Below are positions 23,567-37,000 of a stretch of DNA of 64,000 bases, in pieces. The stretch is taken from assembly GCF_001653235.2 (NCBI RefSeq), contig NC_035791.1, positions 3,038,001-3,102,000 on the forward strand. The letters run 5' to 3'. A model generated the notes under the pieces. The model did not search any database and was not told where the DNA came from. It saw nothing but the letters and a program-made list of their open reading frames with translations. The stretch comes from Pochonia chlamydosporia 170. Its lineage: Eukaryota; Ascomycota; Sordariomycetes; Hypocreales; Clavicipitaceae. Numbering within the stretch: the stretch's first letter is position 1; each line of letters starts with the position of its first letter. The position numbers and the translations under genes are program-made.

Positions 23567-24966
23567 ATGAAGATCGCCTATCTCTCCATTGGGCTTCTGT
23601 CCCTTCTGACGCCGCTTGCGGCTGCTTGGAGTAAAGAAGGTAAGAGTAGATGCGATTCTTGACGCTCTCTCGATTGCTGTCGCAGTCAGCGTCGCAGTGC
23701 GGCTAGAGGTCGCCATCTGTCCTTTGCAGCAATTGCTAATTCGCCCCTGCTAGACCGTGAGATCTTCCGAATCCGCGATGAGATCTCTGCCCACGAGGCT
23801 GATCCCGCCGCAACCTTTTACGATATTCTTGGCGTCCCTCACAGTGCGTCGTTCGAGGACATCAACAAGGCCCATCGAAAGAAGACAGTTGCTCTGCACC
23901 CCGACAAGGTCGCACAGCGATTGAGGGCAGAGCGCGTGAAGCAAGCTGGTGGAAAGGGAAAGAAGAGCTCTGTCAAGCCTCCCACCTCTGCGGAGATTAA
24001 AGCTGCTGTCAAGCTTGCATCCGAGCGCCAGACCCGACTCAGTCTGATCGCCAACATCCTGAAAGGCCCCTCGAGAGACCGCTACGACCATTTCCTTGCC
24101 AATGGGTTCCCCCTGTGGAAAGGCACCGACTACTACTACAACCGGTACCGCCCTGGACTGGGGACCGTTATGGTTGGCCTGTTCATTGTCGGTGGAGGTG
24201 CTATTCACTACCTGATCCTGTATATGAGCTGGAAGCGGCAGCGCGAATTTATCGAGCGCTATGTTAAATTTGCGAGGGACACTGCCTGGGGCGGAAATCT
24301 TGGTATTCCCAATGTCGAGCCTCAAGCACCCGCTACGCCTCCCGATGAGGATACCCCTCCACCAGTGCCTCAGAACCGCAGAGAACGCCGTATGCAGGAA
24401 AAGGAGGCCAAGAAAGAAGGCGGCCGTGGACGCACTAAGAAGGCTACTAAGAAGACCCCTAGTGCTTCTCGTGATGCTTCAACTGGCCCTACTGGTGCTC
24501 GCAAGAGAGTTGTTGCTGAGAATGGCAAGATCCTCGTGGTTGATTCGTTGGGAGACGTCTACTTGGAGGAGGAAGATGAGGAAGGCAATGTCAATGAATA
24601 CCTCCTTGATGTAAGTGCTCTCACCACGCATTTGTATGGCCATATCCAGGTTAAACAAACTAACAATGCACACAGCCCAACCAGCTTCTGGAACCTACCT
24701 TCAAGGACACTGCTGTTGTGCGCCTTCCCATTCATATCTTCAACTTGACTCTTGGCCGCTTCACCGGAAACAAGGAGGCTCCTCTCGATTCTCCTAGTGG
24801 CGAGATCGACGAGGTAGTCGATGCATCTCAGCGAACCCCCAGCAACGAATCTGTCGGCGACGACTTTGAACTTTTGGACAAGAGCACCGACTCTCTCGGC
24901 AAAGCGAAATCGTCCGCCATGGAGAAGAGCGGCAAGTCTGGCAAGCGCAAGAACAAGAAGCGATGA
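23567..24966 (+). CDS. erj5: ER J-domain protein Erj5
   Basis: Erj5 is a type I ER membrane J-protein that works with BiP/Kar2 in folding homeostasis. Three exons, 23567-23639, 23754-24610 and 24676-24966, in phases 1 and 0, give about 406 residues. A signal peptide covers residues 1-20 (MKIAYLSIGLLSLLTPLAAA). The luminal J domain (about 44-140, FYDILGVPHSASFEDINKAHR) carries HPD in ALHPDK and an inserted Lys-rich stretch. One TM segment follows (VMVGLFIVGGGAIHYLILYM), then a cytosolic basic region (RRERRMQEKEAKKEGG) and a Lys-rich C-terminus ending KNKKR. The first junction, SKEG to DREIF, fits the family. The start was chosen because it begins the signal peptide. Confidence 0.9.
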
Positions 24967-25440
24967 GCCAGTATTTCATATTACCATGGTACGGGTTGTA
25001 GGGCAATAGCGCATGTTGCGTTACTTGGTTGCACTTTTTGGACATGGAGAATAAAAACAAATGGCATCACAAGGGATGCGAGGAATTTATGCAGGCGAAC
25101 AATGCCCAGGCGGATTATATAGATGACCCAAAACACGAATAGATGAGATTGTGGTTGATGCGGAGCGTCGTGGTTTGTTCCTGCATCGGCATTGGTCAAT
25201 TGGGAAGCTAATATTTTCTCGTCGCATGCGCCAGCTCCCCTTTTGTCTTTATCGAAACCTTGACGAAATCAGATGTCAATGGCGCAGTGGGGACGCCCAA
25301 GTGAGCATGTGCGCATTTATTGAAGTCAATTCTCGTCATACTCTAATCCTCCATCATTTCTAGCTCTCAATTCTTCCCTTTGCTCTCGTCGCCTGTGTAT
25401 AATCCTGTGTGCCGTGTGAGCAACTCACCTCGACGGCAAT
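24967..25440. other. Gene-free region between erj5 and the PAQR gene
   Basis: 474 bp between tandem genes. It should contain the erj5 3' UTR and the PAQR promoter. No distinct feature recognised. Confidence 0.55.
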
Positions 25441-26539
25441 ATGCTCAGAAACAGAGTCATTGTAACCAACCACGAGCCGTCCAACCCGCCCATCTCACCG
25501 ACCACAAAACCCTCCTCAACAATCCAAGATAAACTCGCTCCCGCCGGCAAATCCATCCTCCTCTCCATCTCCCAAATCCCCGAGTGGTACAGCGAAAACC
25601 CGTACATCCACACTGGCTACCGTCCCGTGTTTGCCGCCGTAACACCCTGCTTCACCAGCTGGTGCTACCTCCACAACCAGAGCTTCAACATCTACACGCA
25701 TCTCGTACCGGGAATATTCGCCCTCGTCGCCAATGCGACGCTGTTTCAGTACTTTTCTGTGTGGTACCCTGATGCCACGGCGCTTGATAGATTCGTGTTC
25801 CACGTATATCTGACTGCTGTGTCTGTGTGCTTTGGCGTGTCCGCGGCGTACCATACCCTGCTGTGTCACTCGCGGGAGTGTGCGGATCTTTGGGTGCGAT
25901 TGGATTATGTTAGTATCTCGGTGTTGATACTGGGGTCGTTTGTGCCGGGGTTGTATATGGGGTTTTACTGTGAGATGGGTTTGCTGGGTGTGTATCTTGG
26001 GATGGTGAGTGCTCCTGCGTGACGTCTGGTATGTCATCCGTGGAGGACACAGCAACTGACAATTAGGATAGATCTTTTCCATGGGCCTACTCAACGTATA
26101 TCTGTCCATGAACGACCGGTACGGATCAAAGAACTGGCTGACGTCTCGACTCCTGCCATTTCTGGGGATGGGCTTCTCAGCAGTCATACCGATTGTTCAC
26201 GCGGCGCTCCTTTTCCCATATGAACAGCTGCAGAAACAGTCTGGTTTGCATTACTATTACATGGAGGGGGTGTTTATGCTCATTGGCGTGGGCTTCCTCG
26301 CGGTAAGTTTATCCCCGTCACACTGCGACGTTGTGGATGTTGGGGAAGTCGATCGGATACTGATTATATGTTAGACGAGGTTTCCGGAGTGCTGGCTTCC
26401 GGGTACGTTTGATTATATTGGCGCGTCGCATCAAATCTTTCATTGCTTTGTGGTTATGGGGACGGTGAGCCATTTTGGGGGTATCATGTCCGGGTATGAT
26501 TGGAATTATAGAAATAGGAGGTGCGGGTTGCATGCTTAG
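25441..26539 (+). CDS. PAQR / adiponectin-receptor-like (Izh family) membrane protein
   Basis: Seven-TM protein of the PAQR/hemolysin III family. Fungal Izh members affect zinc and sterol homeostasis and are proposed membrane hydrolases. Three exons, 25441-26004, 26072-26302 and 26375-26539, all phase 0, give about 319 residues. The family motifs are visible: QSFNIYTHL (motif A, with Gln where Glu is usual), [11 protein letters not shown] (motif B with metal-ligand His) and [12 protein letters not shown] (motif C, HxxxH). TM helices cover most of residues 75-310. The N-terminal 55 residues are cytosolic and Pro/Ser-rich. The final junction FLA to [10 protein letters not shown] is well conserved. 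Confidence 0.9.
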
Positions 26540-28131
26540 GGGTGAAGTATGTGGATTTAGACAAATTCTGTGGTGTTTGATATACGGCGTTGTTTTGCTA
26601 TAGACAAGAGTGATGCGGTTTGGCATCGGGTGCATTGGCTGGAGGGTTGGATTGCACATTTCTTATATCTGATACGTTTGGCTGTTTGGATAGCAAAAGC
26701 ATGATTTAGAGCTACTCCGTAAATGAAGCATGGAAGTTTCATAATAATCTTCTAGAAAATGTCAGGACAAAGGTATGGCCTTTAAATTTTGCTGACGTGT
26801 AAGTGGATGCGAGGCAGCATTCAATCTTGAGCAACGTCTTTGCATCATCACCAATTATTACTTTTCGTCTCTAACGACTGGGAATGGCCGTCCCCATTTT
26901 GACGGCATATAATCTCGTTTCAGTGAATCCTACAGAAAAAATACTCGATGATGCCGCCCAATTCTTGGCTCCTGTTCTCAGCGCTTGTACGATTGACTGG
27001 ACTGGTCCTATCTAGTCTGGTCCTATTCCATTCAATGTTAGTTGTTCCACGCCAGTCGACGTGGAGCCCAGTGCCACTTCCAGGGCTGTGGATCAACTAG
27101 TTCGGGCGCTTACACAGTGGACAGCTCGAGCTCTCAGCCCAATCAGAGCCCAGAGGCTGGTGGCGTCTCCAGAGCTTCAACCACTAAGAAGCTTCAACGA
27201 TGCGCCGAGGAAGTCATGGCAAGAAAGTTGGTCAAAGCTGGACCCTGTTCTATCATTGCACAACAATGTCCTTGTCGAATGCTGCCATCCATCATGAACC
27301 ATGGCCGCCTCAAATCCCGTTGCCGCCCAGTCCCCTGCCCTTGGATGGAGCCTCTTTGGCGCTGCTGTCGAGCTTCCCATCCAGTCACCATCCACAGGAG
27401 GCCGCTGCACAGAAGTGGCCTTGACCACAGCCGGGGGTCTTGCGTAGGCTCGGGAGGTCGTGCATCATGGTCTGGCTCGGATGACTTGGCTGGAGGCGGA
27501 GCTTTCAATGGTGGGATGCGAAGCATGAAGAAGAGATGAGAGAGGGGACCAGTTGACGTGTTGACCTTTGTTTCCGTGAAAGATCCAAGATGGTCATGGT
27601 CCCCATCGTTTCAGCTTATTCGTCTCTCCCCTTGCCCTCCTGCGAACAAAACTTGCCTTCTCTACCCGCTGCATCTTCTTCGTGCTTGGAAGCCTTTCTC
27701 TTTTTTTTTTCTTGACTTATATTAAATACAGTTGCTCCTACTGCAGGCGGCCGCATCGAAGGCGGCCCGTTTCTGCGACCCAAGTCCATCCACATCGAAG
27801 TCGAGACATCCCGCTCGTTTGAAGTGCCTGACCCGTTGGAGAACCGACCCCGCCCCCAAGTTTCTTATCGACAGCTCCGAACATCCAACAGCTTATTAGG
27901 CAGGCAGCTCAATAATTTTGAGACCGCGGCAACACATTTCCCCTTGCGAATCTTGCTTTTCTTGGCTGTTACAAGCTAAAGGACGCATACCCGGCCGCTT
28001 CGGTTGGCCTCCGAATCCCAAAAATAGTTGAGCATTGGTTGCTCTTTTGTCGCAGCTTGGCTCTCTGCGCCATCGTTTGAGGGATTGCGCCAGACTTTGT
28101 GTGAGGCGACTTGCCCACGTCTTAGTACAAG
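26540..28131. other. Gene-free region upstream of the WW/PhoD gene
   Basis: 1,592 bp between tandem genes, with one TACTCCGTA copy at 26713-26721 and a pyrimidine tract (cttttttttttc) near 27700-27711. A 165-codon frame at 27042-27539 lacks any family resemblance and is not called. The right part is probably a long 5' leader. Confidence 0.5.
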
Positions 28132-31100
28132 ATGGAGAGAAGTCGCGGAATACCCGACCAGGAGATGTTCCTGAGCAAACCCGCTCCAGGAGACGGTGGT
28201 GATAGTCCTACTGTTGAGCCTTTGCGCATTTTCAAACCAAAGAGTCCTGAACCAGCCGGCCGCAGCTCTGCATCTCCTGCGAACCGTCCTTCGTTCCCTC
28301 TTCCTCCTGGTGCATCAAGCTCTGCAGCACCGCTTCCCTTTCCAGACGACGACGAGGTGCGCAGGCCAACTCCGCCGAAGCCATACGGTTCAGCTTACAA
28401 CGACACGACACCTCGTCTGGACACGAGCCCTGTCGACAAGAGGCCCGGCTTGGCTGAGAGGCGGGGTGCTTCTCCCAAGGTTATCAACTCACCTTCAAGC
28501 CCCGAGGCTGACCAAGGACTTTTTGCACGACCTTTGAAAGAACAAGCCCGTCCCATACCGGCTGGTACAAACTATCCAAATTATCAAAAGACATACTATC
28601 CGCCTCCAGGCGCCTCAACGACGGCTGGCTCGTCTAGCAATGCCTCTTCCGGCTTACAGCCTCCTAATGGAGACCAATCCAACATGGGCAACCAAGGTGT
28701 AAATCGATTCGCATCTACAGCCTCAAACTCAACCACCCGAGCTAGCCGTGGCTCGCCACCCCCTCCCGAGACTCCCATCGTCGAGCCTGGAAATATACCA
28801 GGCGGCGGCATCGAAGCTCGTTACGCCGCCTCTGGTATTTCCGGTACTGCCACACTCACCAGCCTACAAGCTCATCAAGCCCAGAGCGCTGCTGCTGCGC
28901 AGAGATTAGCCCATTATGGAAATCAACCTCCTCCCCAACGTCCTTGGACTCCCACCGAGTCACCAGATCAAGCTCCTTCGGGACCTCCAACAGTGTACCA
29001 AGGCTCCAACCCTGTCTCCAGCCCAGAGCAACGGCCAGGAGCCGTCTCGGCACCTCCACAGCAAGCTCAAGCGCTGAATCCCGACCAGCAACAGAATGCT
29101 CCCGTACAAGTCAGCGTTTTGGAGCAAGACTTCCAACGTCTTAGTACCAAGACTCCTCCTCCGGCCTACTCAAGTGTCAACCCCAACGGTGGGTCAGCAT
29201 ATCCAAAGGACAAGCAGCGACCCCAGCAGCAGGGCGCTACTCCTGGAACCACTGCTACTACTGCTGCCGCCGCTTCTGCTGCTACAACCGCGCGACCTAA
29301 CACAACTCCTCCAACGGCTACCGCTGCTGTATCGCCGCCGACTAAAGCAGCGGCGCTGGCCACCAATGCAGGGGCAACTACTGCTGCCGCGACTGCCGGC
29401 TTGGTTTCGCCTGCTCTCCAACATCCTGGACATCCCGCCTTCGCGAACGATCCCAGACCGGAGCAAAACGGACAGCCACTTCAGTCTGCGACTCCTAGCA
29501 TATCTCTTCAAACTCAGACACCTGCGTCCCCTCCCCCATTGCCAGAGGGCTGGATTGCTCATTTGGATCAAAACTCTGGGCAATACTACTACATTCACCT
29601 CGCGACTCAAGCCACGCAATGGGAGTTTCCCAAGGGACCGAATCCCATCCAGCATGAACAGACGCCGCTTTCACCAACAACTTCTACGTATGGGAATCCC
29701 TTGACATCTCCAATGTTCGGCAAGCAGTCCATGGCTTCACCCATGTTCCCTCCGCATACGCCGGGCTATGCTGAAAGCATTATGAGTGTGGCTTCCCAGA
29801 CTCCTACCGCTGCAGGATTCACTGGTCCTCCTCCAAGCTCAGGAGTCGACATGTACAGAATCCAGCCAACGAATGGAGTCTATTTCGGCCCGTATTTGCG
29901 ATATGTCAATATGGATGTTGAGAATGGAGTTTGGCGCGGCAGCATTCTCATCGTTACCGATGCGCCTCAGCCGCCAACAATCCATCTTCATCTCAGCGTA
30001 GACCTCTCACCGAACCCGAGGCAGCTCGAACCACGAAACATTTACACACATCAGAGATGGGCTTTTTACAAGTATGATCTCGATTTGCAAATGAGCGAAT
30101 CTGGTACAGAACGATGGACGTACGCTGTGACCTCGCACCTGGGCTGTACAAGATACGAGTTTGTGGTGGCAGGTCGACACGAAACTGCCTGGCGCTTCAT
30201 CGCACACTCTGGTAATGATTTTGCTGCTGGTACTTCCCAGAACGAACGAGCGCGCCTTGGGGGCGTTGGCTTTATGTGGAAGGACGTTTTACAGAAGAAC
30301 GTAGACTGCGGTGGGTTCCATGTCCAACTTGGGCTTGGAGATCAAATCTATGGCGACAGGTTGTGGAGAGAAGTTCCGTTGCTGAAGCAATGGTTGGCAA
30401 TGAGCGGCAGAGATAACAAAAAGAATGTCCAGTGGACGGCACGTCATGAGGAAGATGTTGCGCATGCATACTTCCACTTCTATACCAGCCACTTTGACCA
30501 GCCCTTTATGAGGGAAGCGTTTGCTCAGATACCACATGTTTTGCAAATTAACGATCACGACATGTAAGTATAACCGATTGATCTTGTCTTGCAGCCTGTG
30601 ACTAACGACACCTTATAGTTTCGACGGATATGGCTCATATCCCGACTATATGCAATCGTCGGCCATGTTCAAAAACATTGGCCGTATTGCGACAGAAATG
30701 TATCTCCTATTTCAACACCATACGACGACCGAGATTATGCGAAATGTCAGCACCGATCATGACATCTTCACAATTACCGGCACGGGCTGGCACTTTGTCA
30801 AGTTCCTTGGCCCTGCAATGGCGGTGGTCGGACCAGACTGTCGGTCCGAGAGAACACAAGCCCGAGTCATGGCCGGGCCAACCTACCAGGGCATATTCCC
30901 CAAAGTTGCAACTTTACCTCCCAGCGTGCAGCATGTGATATGGATGGTTTCCGTGCCCGTTGTATATCCAAGGTTGGACGGAGTGGAGAGCTTAGCCAAT
31001 ACGGTTGCCGCCGGCAAAAAGTCTGTCAACACAACGTACAATATTCTCGGCAAGGTCACAAGCTCGGTTGCTGGCGTTGTAGGTGGTAAGGAGGTTGTCT

Positions 31101-31840
31101 CGCAGGGATTTTCGCAAGTCAAGAAAGCGGTTGGCAAAACCGGTCTCATGGGCAACGTGTTGAATCAGTTTGGTGAATTGGACATTCAAGAGGTTTTGAA
31201 AGATATGTGGACGCACGAGACCAAAGACTTGGAACGAACTTACTTTATTCGTACCCTACAAGGCATTGCTCAGCAGAAAGGCATCCGAATGACCTTTTTG
31301 TCAGGTGGTAAGTTGAAATTCCTGAAAACGGAACCCAGCAATGAGCTGACAAGCTAACAATAATCAGACGTCGCAGCTTCTGGCGCGGGCTTGGTCCACG
31401 ACCCGACACACCCCGCCGACCACAAGACAATGTACCAGATTATTTCATCACCAATCGTCAGTGCTCCGCAAGGGGGCTACATTTTGAAGCTTCTGCACAA
31501 CCAAAAGACACTTTATGTGCCCAAGAATGGGCAAAAGTCAACGCATGAGGTATCCGATACCAAGGAAGACATGATGGAGATTTTCCACACGGATGCCAGC
31601 GGTGCCACCCGTGAGATGAAGAAGTTGATGGGCCGAAGGAACTACGTGACGTTTGTGGCTTACGATCAAGACGCAGCCAGTCAAGTCCCGTTTAGCCCGA
31701 ATCCCAGCATCAGCAGCAGTCAACAGGGGCTGTCAAAGCTCAGTCTGGCCGTGGACTTTGTTGTCCAAGGTGACGGGGCGTACACGGCGACAACCAAGTA
31801 CGGACCGGTGATAATTCCTCATCTCGAGTTTGGGAGGTAA
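28132..31840 (+). CDS. WW-domain PhoD-like phosphatase family protein
   Basis: Three exons, 28132-30563, 30619-31307 and 31368-31840, in phases 2 and 1, give about 1,197 residues. The N-terminal 460 residues are disordered, rich in Pro, Ser, Gln and Thr/Ala runs. A WW domain sits at about 468-502 (LPEGWIAHLDQNSGQYYYIH, second Trp in TQWEFP). The rest is a PhoD-like metallophosphatase-related region, with NDHDIFDGYGSYPDYM spanning the first intron (about residue 806), matching the metal-binding NDHD of PhoD. Fungal relatives are annotated as PhoD-like phosphatases, but I know of no established substrate. The WW domain suggests recruitment to PPxY proteins. Convergent with phosphomannomutase. 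Confidence 0.88.
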
Positions 31841-32200
31841 TTGTGTCCAGTCGTCCGTGGAAGGGAAGGCAAAATGCAGTGCTGGGGATACGATAGGATG
31901 ATGATTTGAGATATTATACCATACCTCTCTGTTTTATATGCCACCTGATGTAAAGGGGTTTTTGGATATATGACATTCTTTAGTTTAGCCGGCATGGCGT
32001 CGATTTAGCGTTGAATTCACTAGACTGTTTATCGACAGACTTTGAGTATTATTGGCATGTGTAATTCAGTCCCATCTAGCATGAGAAAGATGAAAGATGA
32101 TGATTCAAATCTTGCGTCCACCGAGTCACTCAGCAAGCCAACCATGCCAGCCAGATCCAACATGGAGACACATTCAAATCTTCGCAGCCCCCGAGCGTAC
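31841..32200. other. Gene-free convergent 3' region of WW/PhoD and phosphomannomutase genes
   Basis: 360 bp between two stop codons of convergent genes, AT-rich. It should carry both 3' UTRs. No other feature seen. Confidence 0.55.
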
Positions 32201-33058
32201 CTACAAACCAAAAGTCTCCTTCAAGATCCGAATAGTATCTTCAGGCGACTTGACCGCATGCCCAATCGTCCTAGGATCAGAGTAAATCTCCCAATCATTC
32301 CCCCCCTCAAAAGCCTTGTCCCCAAAAAAGTGAATATCCTTATACTCAATACCGCCCGGCTTCTTAGCCTCCTCCTCCAAATGCTTCAAGCAATACGTCT
32401 TATCCCACCCCCTCGGAAACACATCAAACGAAATCTGCCCCCCAATCGAATACGTCAAATCCACATCCGGAAACTTCTCCTTCAACGCCTGCACAAACGC
32501 CTTCCTCACGCCCGCACCCTTGTCAAACGCCTCAAAGTCATTCCTCTCTTTGGTGCTGGCGTTCCTCCCCACGGGCGAGACGTTAATCATGCCGTTCCGG
32601 AACTCGACAAACGTGCCGCGCTTGACGGGGATGTCTAGGTCCGCCACGTAGTGCAGGATAAAGTTGACGAGCTTCTTGTACTTGTCCTCGCCGATCCACT
32701 GGATGAAGCTGTTGGAGGGGAGCTCCTGGCCGAGCTTGTAGGCTGTTAGGCCGTTCTCCGCGAAGCAGAAGTCGAAGAGGGTGGTGACGGGGACGTTGCC
32801 GGCGGGTTTGCCGATTTGTTCTTGTTGTTTGTTGAGGTCGGAGCCGCCGACGAAGCCGATGGCGCATTTTTGGCGGAGGGCGGCGAGGATGGAGAGGATT
32901 TCGGGGGATGCGTCCTGTCTGGATGTTGGTTTTTGTGATGGGGAGAGGAGGGGAGGACTTACTAGGCGGGCGGGGGTGAGGGTGCCGTCTACGTCGAAGA
33001 GGCAGATTGTGTTTTTGAGGGGCCGTTCCTCGAGGGGAGGGTAGCTGGTGGTGCTCAT
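32201..33058 (-). CDS. sec53: Phosphomannomutase
   Basis: Interconverts mannose-6-phosphate and mannose-1-phosphate, feeding GDP-mannose for N-glycosylation, O-mannosylation and GPI anchors; cytosolic. Two exons, 33058-32963 and 32914-32201, in phase 0, give about 269 residues, close to the usual eukaryotic PMM length. The HAD catalytic motif is [12 protein letters not shown] (nucleophile Asp and acid/base Asp), then FVGGSD, and near the C-terminus [17 protein letters not shown] (motif IV). The 48-nt intron follows TPARL. It is a multiple of three and has no stop codon, so an unspliced reading would add 16 residues between TPARL and DASPEIL. The start MSTTSYPP is in a normal context. Confidence 0.95.
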   Translation of the reverse strand: MSTTSYPPLEERPLKNTICLFDVDGTLTPARLVSPPLLSPSQKPTSRQDASPEILSILAALRQKCAIGFVGGSDLNKQQEQIGKPAGNVPVTTLFDFCFAENGLTAYKLGQELPSNSFIQWIGEDKYKKLVNFILHYVADLDIPVKRGTFVEFRNGMINVSPVGRNASTKERNDFEAFDKGAGVRKAFVQALKEKFPDVDLTYSIGGQISFDVFPRGWDKTYCLKHLEEEAKKPGGIEYKDIHFFGDKAFEGGNDWEIYSDPRTIGHAVKSPEDTIRILKETFGL

Positions 33059-34003
33059 GGTGGTGGTTTTGGGGTGAGGGCTTCGTTTTCGAAGGAATGG
33101 GAATGAATATAGATGGTTGAGGCGGTATGCTGGATTGGGGATCTTGAACGTGGGGTTGAAGTTGCTGTCTGGTAGCTTCAATGTTGAGTGAGCTGAGGGC
33201 GGGGCAAAGCTAGCTCAAGGTCCCTTTGGCAGTGAGGGGCGGTCAGAACTCAGAAGTGGACTAACGAATGTTTGGCAACAACAAAAGTTTAGACCGAGTG
33301 AGAAAGGATGCAATTGACACCAATTGATTCCAGTTGAGCTCAATTGAGCCCCAAATCCATCTTGGTATTCAATTCCTTTTTATACTTGTTGCACGAGGTA
33401 TCCCTAAAGACAGTTGTTCTCTTTTCACAAATTGCAGAATGCGTCACCATTAAAGGACAGCTTACATCAAATTTGAAAGTTGACGCTATCTTCTGTTCCT
33501 GGCGGCTGCGATACCCGCTGTCGTTTCGTCTCCGTAATTAAATTTGTATCCGGCACCACTTTCCCTTGCCCTGAGTGCATAGTTGGCATGGTTTGGTGAC
33601 GCAACTCTGATGACTCTTTTTTAAAATTACCAAGGATCGGACACGTTTGCAACTTTTGTCCCAAGAACATTGGAACCAAACATTGCGGGGCGCTGTTGCA
33701 ACCCTGCTCGGTGATTTCGGATGCTTCCGAGGCAAATGGACCAAGGTCATCAAGAAAGGCTATATTATTGCCTCTACTTTGTCTAAATACCCAATAGTCC
33801 AAGCAAATGCATCAAGTACGCCAATGTATGCTGCTTCTCTCCAGGTTGCCTATCGACGTGCAATTTCTGCACAACAGAAGCAATACCAATCATCCATCCA
33901 TCATATCGAAATCCTCCAAGACACATGCATAGAGACGAATGTAACAGAGCAAATGAATGTTGAACGCTATGCAACCAAGTCTTCATCCCCCCAAATTCAA
34001 AAT
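33059..34003. other. Gene-free region between phosphomannomutase and exchanger genes
   Basis: 945 bp from the phosphomannomutase start to the stop of the exchanger gene, both on the minus strand. It should hold the phosphomannomutase promoter and the exchanger 3' UTR. Short frames on both strands show no family resemblance. Confidence 0.5.
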
Positions 34004-37000
34004 TCACGATTCCTGCCACACCCCAGTCACTTCCACAACCACGTTGGCAATCGTGCTCAATGTCCACAGTGCAATCAAGCCCCATCCGATCTTGCGGCTC
34101 AGTATCCATTTGTTCAATGGCACGATGATCAAGAGTAGTACCAATATTATGAGAAGCGTGACAGCGGAGATCATGAGCGTCGGTCCAACTTCCACACTAT
34201 ATGGACCATATTGAATAGGTCGATCTGGATGCTTCGCGTGCTTCTTGTTTGCATTTTGTACCATCATGAGCACGCCGCCGATACCAATCCCCAGCAAGAT
34301 ATTTAACATTGGGCCTCCAAAGCAGGCAGATCTGGTCAACACTTTGTCAGCAACAATACCAAGTGAATGCAGCCCATACCGAGATAAACTTACAGTGCCA
34401 TCACTGGATAACCCAGTCGCGCCACCGTTATGTCAGCTACCAAATCACCCACACTGTTGCCAGCGGCGAATATAGTCAGGCCGAGTAACGCCTCTGATAT
34501 GTTCAAAACGACCCCGAACGTCTTCAAGACACCAACCACCTCCCCGGCAATTGTCGAAATCCACGCGATGCTAATGATAAACCCAAGAAAGCAGAGGAGG
34601 AAGTGATATTTGGGTCGCTTGTGGTCTGAGGTAAACAAGAAAAGAAAAGCAAGAAGGATAAGTGACGCAAGAAGGGTATATAATATCATCTTCACTAGTG
34701 TTCTCCCCGGGTCCGAAAACTCTTCGGCCATGTTCGCCCATAGAATCATCACGGCAAAAAGAGGCCCTGTAAAAAGTTGCACACAAACAAGCCACCGATT
34801 CCACGTCGAGGGTTCGTCATTCGCGTTGCTAATCGATGGCATGTCGGACAGTGGCTTTGCCACGGCATGTGCATTTGTTGTGTCGCCCTGTGAGGCTACT
34901 GCGGTATCGTCGTTTTCAAGAGTGATGAGCAACTGCGGGGAGGAAACCTCAACAGACGCACGGCTGTTTCTACGGCTTCGCGTGTATCTTCTGTATCGCT
35001 CCCATTCTCCTTCTGGCTCGATCTGCTGCGGCTCGACCGAAACTGGCGGCGCCGTGTGGCCAAGGTCGCGGCGACTAGAATCATCCAGGATAGTCAAGTC
35101 GTCCACCGAGCTTTCGTTCGTCTCAGACTCCACAACTGGAAGTGTAACTACAAGTAAAAAGATGCTCGGTACTGATATGGTGCTCAGGAATTTGTCCCAA
35201 ATGGTCTTCTCACCCCATGCCTGCAATGTCGGAAACAACGTGGCAAGAACAACATGAGGTGGTGGAAGAAGAGAGTATGGCCACCACCGTACAGGCCGTC
35301 GAGGGACCACCACTGTCTCCGACATATCTGGAAAGTGGCCATCTCGATGCGGCGCCACCGGCGGTGGTAGCATGAATTCCGTCCTCTCTAAATGCGGGTT
35401 AGGCGATACAGCCATCGGCGAGGGTGAGTCGGTGTAACGAGGGAACGGCGACGCTGGAGACGATCCTTCGCTATGGCTACTGCGCCTGCTGGGTATAACC
35501 AGGCGCAGAGCATCAGGTTGTTTTCCATGCCCGTGGCCGCCTTCAGCCGCCTTCGCAGTGTCGATCGTGCCAGAAGGGCCAACAGGAGGTGGTGCCAGGC
35601 TTCCACCAACAACGTATGGTGTAGAAGTGGTTGTAGCATGAGCTGAGGCAGCCTGCCCAGGAATCCCTAGATTGCTATCCGTGTCGCTGGAGCTCTCTAC
35701 ATCCTCCAATGTAGGAAGGGGCGCCGACGCTACCGCCGTCGCGCCGTATGAAAACGCTCTCTCACGGGGGCCAACTCCAGGGGTTGACACAGTTTCCCAC
35801 AGACCTGAATCGGGTACCACACTGGTCGTGCCTCTCCTTTCTCGGCCAGTGACATGATAGTCTGAGTAGCTTCTTCCGGGGATATGTGACAGCTGCAGAT
35901 TACTCTCTCGCTGCAGCTGCGCCAAGGCGGATCGGAATTCCAGCGCCCCAACCAAACTGGGACGTATCGGATTCAACTGAGTCGACCTATTTTTTCCTGT
36001 TCGTAGAACACGCATGCTCCGCGACACTTCGGCGGCCACCATTCGTTCATGATCTTGGTCGCTGGCGTCTTCATTCGAGCCTTCTGCAGCACTATCCTGG
36101 TCTTGGTTTTCGAATTCGACCCTTGGCCCTCGTTCAAGAGCCGATATGTCCGTCGTTGCCGAAGCACTATGAGAGTCGTCCCTGACATCGTCATGAGGGG
36201 TTTCGGGTTCATCGCGGTACGGCTCTCCGGCAAGCTCATCACCTGAGTGTCCAACCATACTGTAGAAATGGCTTCGTGCCTCGCCTTCTCGGCGTAACCG
36301 TCGTTTCCTCCTAGTCGAATACCAATGACAGCCGACCACTGTCACCACATATATGATGTAATAGCCAACCATGACCCAGCATTCCCAGAACCGTAAATGC
36401 CCATCGGCTAAGAAGATCATTGCAAATGCCACTGCCACGATGAAGAAGCAGATATCCCTTGCATATGTCTTTCTGTCTACGCGGAATTCGCGCACGAGAG
36501 CCATGGAGCCGGCAACCACACCGGTGATAAAGCAAGCCGCACCGATGAGCTCGCCAACAGCCATGCCGGGACTGTTGGAGCTCATGGCGGCGAATGTGCT
36601 GAATACGTCGGGAGAGCCATTGCCAAAGGCCAAAAAGGTGACTCCTGCGAGACTTTCACTGAGACCAAGAATGGTGGCGATTGTGCTCAAATTGACGCTG
36701 AAGAAGTCACTGGCGGCAATACCGATTGTGGTAAACAGCAGCCCAAGCCAAATGATAAGAAGACTGAAACCAATCGGCCTGATACCATTAAAGGAACAGA
36801 AGTACCACTCGAGATATGGTACCAGCCCAGCGTCCTCGTCCAGGCAATATTTCTTCACAAACGCACATTGATCCGTGGCAGAATGTACGTCGCCGCACAC
36901 AGGTTCCTTCTCTCGTCGAAAAAGAGCGCCCTGAGGTGCGTCATGGTGCTGTTCGTGTCTCCCATAGCGATGATTCTGCAGCAACACCGAGTAGGCCGTC

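Noticed and set aside
27042..27539. 165-codon frame upstream of the WW/PhoD gene
   Set aside because: Overlapped by long frames on the other strand, biased composition, no domain; more likely leader DNA.
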